Below, one piece after another: positions 32,516-41,814 of a DNA stretch of 64,000 bases. The stretch's first letter is position 1, and each line of letters begins with the position of its first letter. The stretch spans positions 1-64,000 of the forward strand of contig JAHDQJ010000005.1 of NCBI GenBank assembly GCA_018433865.1. Direction: 5' to 3'. Source of the stretch: Spirochaetales bacterium. Its GTDB lineage: Bacteria > Spirochaetota > Spirochaetia > Sphaerochaetales > Sphaerochaetaceae. The notes beneath the pieces were generated by a model. The model saw nothing but the letters and a program-made list of their open reading frames with translations. It made no database searches and was not told the DNA's origin. A program made the translations under genes and the position numbers.

Positions 32516-34512
32516 CCAGCCGACGCTTCAAGGTCGTATCTGAATATGATCCGTCGGGAGATCAGGCCGATGCGATCGAGCTGTTGGCAGCAGGTGTGGA
32601 ATCGGGATTCGAACGGCAAACGCTCAAGGGAGTGACCGGATCGGGGAAGACCTTCACGATGGCGAAGATCATCGAGAAGGTGCAACGACCCACGCTGGTG
32701 CTGAGCCACAACAAGACACTTGCCGCACAGCTGTTCAGGGAGTTCAAGTCCTTCTTCCCCGAGAATGCTGTCGGATACTTCGTCTCGACATACGATTATT
32801 ACCAACCGGAGGCATATGTTCCCGGCAAGGATCTCTACATTGAAAAGGATGCGGATATCAACGAGGAGATCGACCGGTTGCGCCTCTATGCATCATTCGC
32901 CCTCATGGAGCGAAGGGATGTGATCATCGTTGCAACGGTCAGCTGCATCTTCGGATTGGGCAACCCGGTATCGCTTCGAGACATGGTGAAGCAATTCGAG
33001 GTAGGCCAACGGTTCGACCACAAGGTCGACCTCGAGCATATGGTCCGCATGCAATACGAACGCAACGACATGATCTTGCAGCGCGGTGCATTCCGTGTCC
33101 GCGGCGATGTGGTGGAGATCTGCCCCTCATACATGGAAACTGCGCTCAGGATCAGCATCAACTGGGATGAGATCGGGAAGATCGAGTGGTTCGACCCCAT
33201 CTCCGGCCAGGTGCTGGAATCGGTTCCGTCTGTGAGTCTCTATCCCGCGAAACAGTTCGTCATGCCTCCCGAACAGGTCCACGCGGCGATCGGGAGGATC
33301 CGCGAGGAGATGGAGCAGCAGTACAACCGGTTCATGCAGGAGGGGAAGTTGCTCGAGGCCGAACGGATCAAGACCAGGGTCGAGTACGATCTCGAGATGC
33401 TGCAGGAGCTGGGATACTGTTCGGGAATCGAGAACTATTCCCGTCCGCTGGGAAACCGGGAGGAGGGAGAAGCCCCTCCGGTGCTCCTCAACTATTTCCC
33501 CAAGGGATTCTTGACCTTCATCGACGAATCCCACGTCACCATCCCCCAGATCGGTGCGATGTACGAGGGGGATCGCAGCAGGAAGCTGAACCTCGTGAAC
33601 TACGGGTTCCGGCTTCCCTCGGCGCTCGACAACCGTCCGTTGAAATACGATGAATTCGACAAGACCTGCGGCCAGCGCATTTATGTTTCCGCCACGCCGA
33701 CACCTCGGGAGATCCGAGAGTCCTCCCAGGTCGTGGAACAGATCATCCGTCCCACGGGACTCCTTGACCCGGTGGTCGAAGTCCGTCCGACCGAAGGCCA
33801 GATGGAAGATCTCTATGGAGAGATCCGCAAGACGGTTGCGAAGAAGGAGCGTATTTTGGTCACGACGTTGACCAAGCGCATGGCTGAGGACCTGACCGAT
33901 TATCTGGCAAACCTCGGACTGCGAGTCCGCTACCTCCACTCGGAGATCGAAACGATCGAGCGTGTGGAACTCTTGCGGGACCTCAGGTTGGGAACCTACG
34001 ACGTGCTGGTAGGCATCAACCTCCTTCGTGAAGGACTCGATCTTCCCGAAGTCTCGCTGATCGCGATCCTCGACGCGGACAAGATCGGATTCCTCAGGTC
34101 AGCCACCTCGCTCATCCAGACCATAGGCCGTGCGGCCCGCAATGTCGACGGTAGGGTAATCATGTATGCCGACCGCCGCAGTGATGCGATGGAGGAGGCA
34201 ATCAGGGAGACGGAACGAAGAAGGAAGATCCAACAGGAGTACAATGAAGAGAACGGCATCACGCCGAAGACCATCATCAAATCGATCCAGGACCTGATCA
34301 TCAGGGAGAAGATCGACAAGGAAGAGATCCAGAAGGGTGATATCGCAGTCCTGAAAAGCAAGTACAACCTTTTGCAAGCCTCCGATAGAAAACACTACAT
34401 CCGCGATCTTGAGCGGGAGATGCTCGAACATGCCAAGAACCTGGAATTCGAACAGGCAGCTCTCTTGCGTGATGAGATCGAAGCGGTGCGGAACATGCAG
34501 ATCAGTCGTTGA
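32500..34512 (+). CDS. uvrB: excinuclease ABC subunit B
   Basis: Helicase-like damage-verification subunit of nucleotide excision repair. Walker A is GVTGSGKTF; the beta-hairpin contains YDYYQPEAYVP; helicase motifs include IDESHVTIPQ (DEAD-like) and QTIGRAARNVDG (motif VI). A C-terminal UVR motif (LEREMLEHAKNLEFEQAALLRDEI) contacts UvrC. It is 670 aa. The ATG at 32500 has GAGGGG five bases upstream; ATG 32512, four bases into the htrA stop (ATGA), is the alternative. Confidence 0.97.
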   Translation: MDGAMTSRRFKVVSEYDPSGDQADAIELLAAGVESGFERQTLKGVTGSGKTFTMAKIIEKVQRPTLVLSHNKTLAAQLFREFKSFFPENAVGYFVSTYDYYQPEAYVPGKDLYIEKDADINEEIDRLRLYASFALMERRDVIIVATVSCIFGLGNPVSLRDMVKQFEVGQRFDHKVDLEHMVRMQYERNDMILQRGAFRVRGDVVEICPSYMETALRISINWDEIGKIEWFDPISGQVLESVPSVSLYPAKQFVMPPEQVHAAIGRIREEMEQQYNRFMQEGKLLEAERIKTRVEYDLEMLQELGYCSGIENYSRPLGNREEGEAPPVLLNYFPKGFLTFIDESHVTIPQIGAMYEGDRSRKLNLVNYGFRLPSALDNRPLKYDEFDKTCGQRIYVSATPTPREIRESSQVVEQIIRPTGLLDPVVEVRPTEGQMEDLYGEIRKTVAKKERILVTTLTKRMAEDLTDYLANLGLRVRYLHSEIETIERVELLRDLRLGTYDVLVGINLLREGLDLPEVSLIAILDADKIGFLRSATSLIQTIGRAARNVDGRVIMYADRRSDAMEEAIRETERRRKIQQEYNEENGITPKTIIKSIQDLIIREKIDKEEIQKGDIAVLKSKYNLLQASDRKHYIRDLEREMLEHAKNLEFEQAALLRDEIEAVRNMQISR

Positions 34513-34518
34513 GAATCG

Positions 34519-35481
34519 TTACCACCGATCGCTGAAGAGGACCATGTCGAGCGGACCTTGCACCGTCATGGGCGTATGGCGAGATATGTCTGCCCGGACC
34601 AGCCGATACACATCGCTCACGGTGATGCTTCCCTGTTTCAACGAAGGGATGTCTGCATCCGGAAGGAGTTGCCCATCCACCTCGGTGATCACGTCGTTCG
34701 CATCGATCTGTTCACCCGTTCCATCTCCGTGGTCCCAGCCGAGTGCTTCGAGGAATGCACTCGTGAATGCACCGTGGATATGGTTGCGCGGGTCATTGAA
34801 GGGTTTCGACGGATCATAACCTACATACGGGTAGTCCAATAGGATTGCGATCTCCTGGGATGTCTCATCTCCCCGTGCCGCGGAAACGGTGAGTCTTCTG
34901 GGATTGTAGGATGTGGTCGTCCCAGGATCGAACAACCCTTCGCTTGGATACTCGCCTACATACAGTCCGCTATAGCAGGAATCGAGGACCACCATCACAT
35001 TTCCCTGCACTACGGTATCCAAGGCCTCGAGAAACTCGGTACGTGGAAATTCCACGTAGGATGCGTCATTGGTGGGATGTGCGACAGCCAAATTGCCACT
35101 CGTCTCCATGCCATGTCCAGCATAGTAGACGAACAGCACATCGTTCTCGCGCACTTGCGTCCCGATCTCAGCGATCTTCGCCAGGATATGTGCCTTTGTC
35201 GGATACTCCGCACTGCTTGCCCCCGGATCGGATCCCTCCTGGAACATCCTTACCGGCAGATACTCCTGATCAAACCGTCGGGCCAATGCGCCGAGCGCCT
35301 CATCCAACTCCTTCGCATCCCGGATGGTTCCGTAAAGTCGGTTTCCGGGGGAATCATGATAATCCAGCGCGATGAACAACGCATGGATCCTCGGTCTCGC
35401 AGGTTTTTCAAGCAGGAGCTCACAGGAGATGAATACCAAGGAAAGGAGCAGCAGGCTGATGAAAAGGGCGATTCTCTTCAT
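34519..35481 (-). CDS. caspase-fold (peptidase C14) lipoprotein
   Basis: Exported caspase/metacaspase-like cysteine peptidase. A lipoprotein signal ends at LVFISC (Cys20). The p20-like domain has LFIALDYHDSPGNRLYG, the catalytic His in YYAGHGM (His123) and the catalytic Cys in LDSCYSG (Cys169). Tight spacing of the His and Cys motifs is normal for the family. A Gly/Asp-rich C-terminal part (HGAFTSAFLEALGWDHGDG) completes 320 aa. The start at 35481 has AAGGGAG upstream and overlaps the previous stop by four bases (ATGA). The substrate is unknown; periplasmic location is unusual for a domain linked to cell death in other contexts. Confidence 0.85.
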   Translation of the reverse strand: MKRIALFISLLLLSLVFISCELLLEKPARPRIHALFIALDYHDSPGNRLYGTIRDAKELDEALGALARRFDQEYLPVRMFQEGSDPGASSAEYPTKAHILAKIAEIGTQVRENDVLFVYYAGHGMETSGNLAVAHPTNDASYVEFPRTEFLEALDTVVQGNVMVVLDSCYSGLYVGEYPSEGLFDPGTTTSYNPRRLTVSAARGDETSQEIAILLDYPYVGYDPSKPFNDPRNHIHGAFTSAFLEALGWDHGDGTGEQIDANDVITEVDGQLLPDADIPSLKQGSITVSDVYRLVRADISRHTPMTVQGPLDMVLFSDRW

Positions 35482-36083
35482 GGTTGTGCTCCCTTGACCC
35501 GCTTCGCGACGCGCCACTTCAAGCCGACTCCTGCAGTGAGGGAAAGATAATCCTTCCTGACATCCAAGGAGACGGGGGCATACAGGATCAGCCGGTTCTT
35601 CCCGTCCCTGGGCAGCAATGCATAACCAGAAGAGACCGTGAACCGAAGCATCGGGTGCAATTCCAACGTCTGGGTATAGAGACCGGCCATCACCGAAATC
35701 GCAAAAGCGGTGGAGAACCGCTCATCCCATGCCAACGCATATTCGACCGTGGGACCGATCGCGAGAAACGGCCTCCACACCGTGACACCGTAGACAAGCG
35801 AGCGGGTCGTGTAGTAGGTTGCGATTCCTGCCGAGATCTCCTGATTCGGGCCGATCGTGAACACACTCGGAGAAAGCGTTCCCCCGAAGGTAAGGTGGGA
35901 ACGGACGGGCAGGTCGTCTTGGTGGAATGCGCTGGGGATGCTTCCGTACCAGCCGGCATCAAGTCCGATGCCGAACGAATCACGGGAAGTGGCACCATGA
36001 AGGAGAAGCGTACCGAGGACGAGGAAGCACAACACTGTGATGAGCAATCTTTGAACCGGTACGGACCGTTTTCCTCTTACCAT
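35478..36083 (-). CDS. exported hypothetical protein, beta-barrel-like (201 aa)
   Basis: First gene of a two-gene unit with the caspase lipoprotein (4-nt ATGA overlap). A signal peptide (about LLITVLCFLVLGTLLLHGATS) leads to a mature protein with alternating hydrophobic and polar strands ending in aromatic residues (FGIGLDAGWYGSIP, ISAGIATYYTTRSLVYGVTVW, YLSLTAGVGLKWRV), like a small outer-membrane barrel. There are no Cys and no known domain. The start at 36083 has no Shine-Dalgarno; a TATATT box lies nine bases upstream. Confidence 0.65.
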   Translation of the reverse strand: MVRGKRSVPVQRLLITVLCFLVLGTLLLHGATSRDSFGIGLDAGWYGSIPSAFHQDDLPVRSHLTFGGTLSPSVFTIGPNQEISAGIATYYTTRSLVYGVTVWRPFLAIGPTVEYALAWDERFSTAFAISVMAGLYTQTLELHPMLRFTVSSGYALLPRDGKNRLILYAPVSLDVRKDYLSLTAGVGLKWRVAKRVKGAQP

Positions 36084-36191
36084 CGTGAGATCAATATACT
36101 GCAATATCGTGTCGGTCGTCATCCTCTTTGCATTCCCTTCACCATATAACCCACGAAGGTGGAGAAACGCTTCAGATTTCGTTCACTTTTT

Positions 36192-37256
36192 TCAGTTCAC
36201 CACGATACCGTCGACATACTCGATCAGATCGGATACGCGGACCCCGAGCACGACCTTCTCATGCTTCGGCCTGAACCGGCTGTACGCGAGGATCGAATGA
36301 CCGTTCCAATCGCATTCCAACAGATACCGTCCCCCTTGGTACTCGCAGTTGATGATGCGAGCCTTGTTGAACCGCAGGTGGGGAAGAAACTCGGGAAATG
36401 CAAGTGCCAGGTTGTCGTGGACGATCACCCGCTCGGGGCGGAAGAATATCTGGCGTGACTCCCCGGAACTGCGGAAGACCACCGTCTCGGGCCCCTTGTC
36501 GATGGACACGAGAGTCTGGGGAATCAACGCGTGCGGGAGCAGTGTCCCCTCTCCCATGAACTTCGCGGCATAGAGGGTCGAAGGGTGTGTATAGATTTCC
36601 TCCGGGGTGGCGAACTGTTCCATCCGTCCCTCCTGCATGACCACGATACGGTCGCTGATGGTCAGCGCCTCCTCCTGGTCGTGCGTCACATAGATGGTGG
36701 TGATGCCCGTCGCTTCGTGGATCTTCCTGATCTGCTGACGCAATCGCTTGCGCATCTTTGCATCGAGCGCACTGAGCGGTTCATCCAGCAGCAGCATCTG
36801 CGGTTCGGCGGCCAAGGCTCGCGCGAGTGCGATCCTTTGTCGTTCCCCTCCGCTCAACTGCGAGATCTTCCGCTTGCCGTACCCTTCAAGCCCCACCAAT
36901 TCCAGCAGTCGGGAGACCCTGGCAGTGCGTTCGTTTTTCCTGATTTTCTTCAGCTTCAGGCTGTATGCGATGTTCTGGGCGACATTGAGATGAGGAAACA
37001 GCGCATAATCCTGAAACACCATGCCGATGTTCCGCTCCCATACCGGCATGTGCGTGATGTCCTTTCCGTTGAGGCTGATGGAGCCTTCCTCACACGGAAT
37101 CAACCCGGTGATCAGCTGCAGCGAAGTACTCTTGCCACAACCGGAGGGACCGATGATGCTGACAAGCTCTCCCTGTTCGATCGAGAGATCGAGTGTCAGG
37201 GTGAACTCAGGATATGTGACCCGTACATGAGAACAGACCAACCCGGCTTCAGACAT
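36192..37256 (-). CDS. ABC transporter ATP-binding protein of the thiamine uptake system
   Basis: Powers import by the ThiB/ThiP-like proteins encoded upstream. Walker A is GPSGCGKST, the Q-loop is MVFQDYALFPHL, the signature LSGGERQRIALARAL, Walker B LLLDEPLSALD and the H-loop VTHDQEEAL. At 354 aa it is longer than E. coli ThiQ (232) because of a C-terminal TOBE-like region (FFRPERVIV and after), as in iron and polyamine importers. It starts at 37256 with GGAG five bases upstream and overlaps thiP by 8 nt. The assignment to thiamine rests on the operon's TPP riboswitch. Confidence 0.85.
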   Translation of the reverse strand: MSEAGLVCSHVRVTYPEFTLTLDLSIEQGELVSIIGPSGCGKSTSLQLITGLIPCEEGSISLNGKDITHMPVWERNIGMVFQDYALFPHLNVAQNIAYSLKLKKIRKNERTARVSRLLELVGLEGYGKRKISQLSGGERQRIALARALAAEPQMLLLDEPLSALDAKMRKRLRQQIRKIHEATGITTIYVTHDQEEALTISDRIVVMQEGRMEQFATPEEIYTHPSTLYAAKFMGEGTLLPHALIPQTLVSIDKGPETVVFRSSGESRQIFFRPERVIVHDNLALAFPEFLPHLRFNKARIINCEYQGGRYLLECDWNGHSILAYSRFRPKHEKVVLGVRVSDLIEYVDGIVVN

Positions 37257-38928
37257 AGCGGCTCCTGTGGATGGATTCGGTGATCGCGAACACAACGGCA
37301 CACACAGCGATCAGTACGGTCCCGAGTGCACATGCCCCCGCGAAGTTGTAGGATCCTATCAAACGGTACATGACGATCGGGATCGTGACAAGGTTCGAAT
37401 CGGAGAGCACGAGCGTCGCATTGATCTCTCCCATCGAGATCGCGAACGAGAATGCCGCTCCTGTCGCCATTGCCGAGCGCAAGAGGGGCAGTTCGACCTT
37501 CCTGAAAGTCTGCGATACCGTCGCTCCCAATGTGAGGGACGCTTGCGTATAGCTGAACGGAATCTTGCGGAACTCGGGGAGGATTGAACGGAGCACGAAC
37601 GGGCTGGCGATCACGACGTGGGCCAGCACCACCAATGCGGTACGGAGCGACCTGCTTCCGGGAAAGATATTGGACACCAGATAGTACCCAAGTCCGACCA
37701 CGACCGAGGAGACGGCCATCGGAAGCATGGCGAACAACTCCATGGTCAGTTCCTTGGATCCGCTTCGGGTACGGAGCCTCGCCGCAAGCATCGTGGCGAA
37801 CAGCAAGGAGAGGCACGCGGTGACCGCTGCGATGATGAGGCTGAGGATGATCGCCGAACCGGCGACCGAGAACGCCGATCCCGCCACCTCCTCCAGTCCG
37901 AACAGTTGCCGGTACCACCTGAGCGAGAACTCCGAATCGCCCGATCGTGAGACCGGGACCTGCACGGAGCGGTAGATGATGCCAAACAGCGGCCCGAGGA
38001 CGAACAGTGCGGTGGTCAACGCATAGAGCGGAAGGACAATCCTAGCCATCCGGGATTCAGGTCGTCTTTCCAATCTTCTTTGCCCCGGCGACTCCATCTC
38101 CTCCTGGTGTGCCATCGCCCGTTGTGCCCACAGGTGGAGTGCGACGAGCAGGAGGGTGACGGCTATGGAGAGAAGGCTGAGCGCGGCAGCTCCCTCCACG
38201 TCCATCGTCATCCTGGCGCGTCGGTAGATCTCCACCTCGAGGGTCGTGAACCTCGGACCGCCACCGAGCACGAGGATGATCGCGAAGCTGCTGAAACAAA
38301 AGAGAAAGATCAGCGTCGAAGCGCTGAGGATCGCAGGAACCAGTCGGGGGAGGGTGACAGTCCTGAAGACGGTGAACCGCTTGGCACCCATCGTCATCGC
38401 CGCCTGCCCGTACCGCGACGGCAACTGTTCCCAGAACGAGGAGATCAGCCCGAGGGCAATCGGGAAATTATAGAAGGCATGCGCGAGGATCACGGCACCG
38501 AAGGTATAGAGGATCCGCAAAGGCGGCTCTTCTGATCCGCTGATCATCCGAAGCAGGTTGTTCACGATACCATTGTTCCCATAGAAGATGACGAATCCGA
38601 GAACCACGAGAATCGACGGCAGGACGAAGGGGATCGTACAGATCGCCTTGATGATCCGCTTCCCAGGAAATCGGTAGGTCGCAAGCACATATGCGCCGGG
38701 CAACCCGAGAGCTACGGATACGACCGTACTCACCAGAGCCTGCACCAGCGTGAAGCGGAGGATTCTCCAGGTATAGGCATCGGTGACCAGCAATGCCAAC
38801 CGTTCCAAGGAGAACCCTCTGTCGATGCCGACGAATGCCTTGCTGAGGATGATCGACAAGGGGATCAGGAACAGGAAGGTAAGCAACACCACAGCCGGTG
38901 TGCTCAGCGCATGATAAAACCGGGACAT
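37249..38928 (-). CDS. thiP: thiamine/TPP ABC transporter permease
   Basis: Two fused six-helix permease halves, each with an EAA-type loop (LTLGATVSQTFRKVELPLL in the second; AAMTMGAKRFTVFRTVTLPRL in the first). It is 559 aa, as in ThiP (536). The start at ATG 38928 (MSRFYHALSTP) is taken; an upstream ATG at 38991 would add residues lying within thiB. It follows thiB by 38 nt and overlaps the ATPase gene by 8 nt. Fe(III) permeases of the FbpB type look alike, so specificity comes from the riboswitch. Confidence 0.87.
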   Translation of the reverse strand: MSRFYHALSTPAVVLLTFLFLIPLSIILSKAFVGIDRGFSLERLALLVTDAYTWRILRFTLVQALVSTVVSVALGLPGAYVLATYRFPGKRIIKAICTIPFVLPSILVVLGFVIFYGNNGIVNNLLRMISGSEEPPLRILYTFGAVILAHAFYNFPIALGLISSFWEQLPSRYGQAAMTMGAKRFTVFRTVTLPRLVPAILSASTLIFLFCFSSFAIILVLGGGPRFTTLEVEIYRRARMTMDVEGAAALSLLSIAVTLLLVALHLWAQRAMAHQEEMESPGQRRLERRPESRMARIVLPLYALTTALFVLGPLFGIIYRSVQVPVSRSGDSEFSLRWYRQLFGLEEVAGSAFSVAGSAIILSLIIAAVTACLSLLFATMLAARLRTRSGSKELTMELFAMLPMAVSSVVVGLGYYLVSNIFPGSRSLRTALVVLAHVVIASPFVLRSILPEFRKIPFSYTQASLTLGATVSQTFRKVELPLLRSAMATGAAFSFAISMGEINATLVLSDSNLVTIPIVMYRLIGSYNFAGACALGTVLIAVCAVVFAITESIHRSRYV

Positions 38929-38966
38929 GTCCAGGATGCCGTACGTTCCCGATCCCTTTCCTTGTC

Positions 38967-39995
38967 TCACTTGCTCATGACCTCCACCCATTCAGTAAGC
39001 CATGTGTCGCGATTTTTTGCAATGCGTTCACTCTCCAGCATGAGGGAAACCTGCGGTTTCGGTGCGAAATCGAACGCAGCGGGGAGTTCTACCGTCTGAT
39101 TCACCGGATACATGATATTCGCGACCGCGATGTCCGCTTGCGCTTCAGTGAGGAGGAAATCGATGAACTGCTTTGCCGCATCGATGTTCCGTGAACTTCT
39201 CAAGATCCCCGCACCTTCGATCACAGCCATGTTTCCTGCATCGAAGACCACTGCCCGGTACCGATCGGAATCTTCGTACAGTACGTGGTAGACGGGACTC
39301 GTGGTATAGCTGATGACCAACGGAGCCTCTCCTTCGGTGAACAGTCCATACCCGCTGGACCAACCGTCCGCGATCGTGAGGACATTCGGCTTCACCTTTT
39401 TCCACCACTCGAGCCAGGCGTCCCCATAAGCCGCGACAGTCCACTCGAGCAGTCCCATGCCGACACTCGATGTTCTCGGATCCATCAGGATGATGCTCTT
39501 GCTCCATCTGGGATCGAGCAAGTCATCGAGCGAACGGGGTACTTCGGTGACCTTCGCCGAGTCATAGACGAATGCGTAGTTCCCGTAGTTGAACGGAAGC
39601 AATGCGTAGGTGGGATCGAAATGGAGGAACGCAGGTACCTGTGAGAGTGCCGCCGACTCATACGGAAGCAACAGGTCGGAGGCCACGGTCTCGCTGAGCA
39701 ACTCGTCGGAGATGCCGATCACCACATCGGCCTGCGGCCTGTTGCGCTCAAGGACCAACCGTGAGAGCAACTCCCCTCCATTACCCGCGGAAACCAGGTT
39801 CACCGCAATCCCGGTCTTCTTCTCGAACGCGGGAACCACGAGCGGACCGGGTCCCCACTCGGAGACAAACGAATCGTAGGCATAGACCGTGATGCTTTGC
39901 CGTGCATCTTCCGATTGTTCGGACTTCCCTCCCGCCCAGATGGTTGCGGGAATCAACAGGACAGCCAGAACCAGTGACAAACAGTGCTTCTTCAT
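38967..39995 (-). CDS. thiB: thiamine ABC transporter substrate-binding protein
   Basis: Periplasmic binding protein with signal peptide (MKKHCLSLVLAVLLIPATIWA, then a GGKSEQSED mature start). Type-2 periplasmic-binding features include ITVYAYDSFVSEWGPGPLVVPAFEKKTG, which corresponds to the ThiB opening, and GYGLFTEGEAPLVISYTTSPVYH. It is 342 aa. GAGGAGG lies eight bases before the ATG at 39995. It is the first gene after the TPP riboswitch, and thiP and the ATPase follow. Substrate may be thiamine, TMP or TPP. Confidence 0.9.
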   Translation of the reverse strand: MKKHCLSLVLAVLLIPATIWAGGKSEQSEDARQSITVYAYDSFVSEWGPGPLVVPAFEKKTGIAVNLVSAGNGGELLSRLVLERNRPQADVVIGISDELLSETVASDLLLPYESAALSQVPAFLHFDPTYALLPFNYGNYAFVYDSAKVTEVPRSLDDLLDPRWSKSIILMDPRTSSVGMGLLEWTVAAYGDAWLEWWKKVKPNVLTIADGWSSGYGLFTEGEAPLVISYTTSPVYHVLYEDSDRYRAVVFDAGNMAVIEGAGILRSSRNIDAAKQFIDFLLTEAQADIAVANIMYPVNQTVELPAAFDFAPKPQVSLMLESERIAKNRDTWLTEWVEVMSK

Positions 39996-40050
39996 GTCAG
40001 CACCTCCTCATGTGGATTCTGTCTGTGGGGATTGGTCTGCGAGTTTACGT

Positions 40051-40128
40051 GCCTCCCTTCGCTGGCATTACCCAGATCAGGTTCAACGGGTGTAATCTCA
40101 GGCCGATCGGAACCGGCCACCCCAAGAC
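40051..40128 (-). promoter_or_regulatory. TPP (THI-box) riboswitch
   Basis: On the reverse strand the aptamer core is plain: GGGGTGG at the 5' side, GGCCTGAGATTACACCC (the CUGAGA pyrimidine-binding element), then CCTGATCTGGGTAATGCC and GCGAAGGGAGG. It sits between a consensus promoter (40163-40135) and thiB, so TPP should lower expression of the transporter. The switch mode (transcription or translation) is not decidable; the thiB GAGGAGG is about 40 nt downstream and could be sequestered. Confidence 0.95.
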
Positions 40129-40134
40129 ACTCCA

Positions 40135-40163
40135 ACGGTAGTCAATACGGGCCGGTCTGTCAA
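40135..40163 (-). promoter_or_regulatory. promoter of the riboswitch-thiB operon
   Basis: TTGACA (40163-40158), a 17-bp spacer, TACCGT (40140-40135) on the reverse strand, just upstream of the aptamer and just after the metal transporter gene end. Confidence 0.65.
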
Positions 40164-40170
40164 GCCGCTC

Positions 40171-40974
40171 TCAATCGAGCAGACCCAATTGCCGTCCGTT
40201 GTACTCGAGCACATCGAGGATGGAACGGGCGCCGAACGGACCGGGGAAGTTGATCAGCTGTACGTAGGACCGTTCGGACGTGGCAAACGACTGCCCTTGT
40301 ACGCTGTGCCAATTGTCTATGATCGTATCAGGATTCAGCTCATCAACCTTTCTCAGGTCGTTGAGCGTCAGTTCCTGCGGACCGAACACATACACGACAT
40401 CGTATCCGAGATATCGGGCGAGGTTCTGATGATGGAACTGCACCGCAGCCCTCTTCTTGGTGTTCTCTTGTCCGGCCGATGCAGCGAGCAGGCGGGAGGC
40501 CAACACATCAAGTTCCTCTTTCCACGCGACATACCGATCGCTGGTATCGAGAAGCTGCGCGATGGCCTCTACACTTTGTGCCAGTTGGTCCGGAGCATTG
40601 TTCGTGTTCACCTTCACCAAACGTTCCTCCCCGATGCCCGCAGCCTTGGCAAGGTTCTTGACGAATCCCTCATACCCCGCCCACAGCACAAGATCAGCCT
40701 GGGACGCGCTGATGATATCCTTTGGCGAGAAATCGTACTCTGGCGGGTGACGCAGTTCCACAGGCGCGAGCACCTGCACCTGCGATGCCCCGGCAGCCTC
40801 GGCAATCGCACCGACCCAACTGGTCGAGGCAACGATCTTCGGCCCCATGGGGGTCTTTCCCGCATACGAATCGTATCGCGAGGCTGCGGAGGCCTCATCC
40901 GCTCCCTGTGCGAACAGGAACAGCGGCAAGCTGATGAGGATGAGAATCAGTGTGTAGGACCTTTTCATGCGCAT
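40171..40974 (-). CDS. metal ABC transporter substrate-binding protein (TroA/ZnuA-like)
   Basis: Periplasmic cluster A-I metal receptor. A signal peptide (residues 1-23) is followed by IVASTSWVGAIAEAAG, the usual ZnuA/TroA opening. Candidate ligands are His76 (ELRHPPEY), His181 or His182 (VQFHHQNL) and Asp220/His223 (IIDNWHS). There is no His-rich loop as in many ZnuA. It is 267 aa. AAGGAG lies six bases before ATG 40974. It is the last gene of a four-gene unit led by a NikR-like regulator. The metal (Zn, Mn, Ni or Fe) is not decidable from sequence alone. Confidence 0.82.
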   Translation of the reverse strand: MRMKRSYTLILILISLPLFLFAQGADEASAASRYDSYAGKTPMGPKIVASTSWVGAIAEAAGASQVQVLAPVELRHPPEYDFSPKDIISASQADLVLWAGYEGFVKNLAKAAGIGEERLVKVNTNNAPDQLAQSVEAIAQLLDTSDRYVAWKEELDVLASRLLAASAGQENTKKRAAVQFHHQNLARYLGYDVVYVFGPQELTLNDLRKVDELNPDTIIDNWHSVQGQSFATSERSYVQLINFPGPFGARSILDVLEYNGRQLGLLD

Positions 40975-40998
40975 GTGTGTCTCCTTGTGTTTTCCATG

Positions 40999-41814
40999 TC
41001 ATGTATGCCGGGTCGTCAAGAGCACGATACCCAACAGGATTGTCGAAACCATCGCGGCGCTTGCTCCGACCGGGAGGTCAAGCAGCAACGCTCCCAGGAA
41101 CCCGAACGTGGCGACTGCGAAACCGAACAGGGATGAGAGCAGGAGGGCTGATCCGAATCCCCGTGCCAGGCGGAGTGCTCCCATCGCCGGCAAGAGGATG
41201 ATCGCATCCACGAGCAAGGCTCCCACCAGACGAAGGACCGTGGCAATCCCCAGGCCGAGCAAGATGAACAAGCCTGCGATGATCGACTGTACCGGGACTC
41301 CGAGCACCACCGCCAGCTCCCGGTCAAGCAATACCAATTGGATCTCACGGTATGCGGTGGCAAAGACTGCCACGATGAGCAGACCGATCGCACCGGTGGC
41401 GAGGACGTCGGTGCGGGTCATCATCAGGATGTTTCCGGCGAAGATGTCGAACACCTGCATCGCCGGCACACCGGTCGCAGCGAGCAAGAGGAACGCTCCG
41501 GCCAGAGACCCGGTCATGAATATCCCGCTGACCGAGCTTGCGGAAACTGCCCTCCGGTTGACCAGCAGTCCCATGACCAGCGATGTGAGGATCACGAGCG
41601 TGAATGCTCCGAGCGAGCTGGAGAAGCCCAATGCAAGACCGGAAGCGGCTCCGAGCAATCCCACGTGCATGAGGGTGAATCGGATCGCGGTGAGATGGAG
41701 GGATACGATGATCACCCCCAGCAGCGAAAGGGTCGATCCTGCGATGACCATCGCGATGAACGCATGACGGATCAACGGGATGGAGAACGCTTCGTACAAC
41801 GTGTCGATTATCAT
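40999..41814 (-). CDS. metal ABC transporter permease (ABC-3 family)
   Basis: Membrane channel of the ZnuB/TroC type with about eight helices. HAFIAMVIAGSTLSLLGVIIVSLHLTA at the N-terminus and GIATVLRLVGALLVDAIILLPAMGALRLARG near the C-terminus are family landmarks. It is 271 aa. Its start overlaps the ATPase stop by 4 nt (ATGA) and it is followed 24 nt later by the binding-protein gene. Confidence 0.88.
   Translation of the reverse strand: MIIDTLYEAFSIPLIRHAFIAMVIAGSTLSLLGVIIVSLHLTAIRFTLMHVGLLGAASGLALGFSSSLGAFTLVILTSLVMGLLVNRRAVSASSVSGIFMTGSLAGAFLLLAATGVPAMQVFDIFAGNILMMTRTDVLATGAIGLLIVAVFATAYREIQLVLLDRELAVVLGVPVQSIIAGLFILLGLGIATVLRLVGALLVDAIILLPAMGALRLARGFGSALLLSSLFGFAVATFGFLGALLLDLPVGASAAMVSTILLGIVLLTTRHT

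Noticed and set aside
36084-36191. Terminator after the thiamine ATPase gene
   Set aside because: Short inverted repeats such as CCAC-GAA-GGTGG exist but without a stable stem or U-run, so I do not call one.
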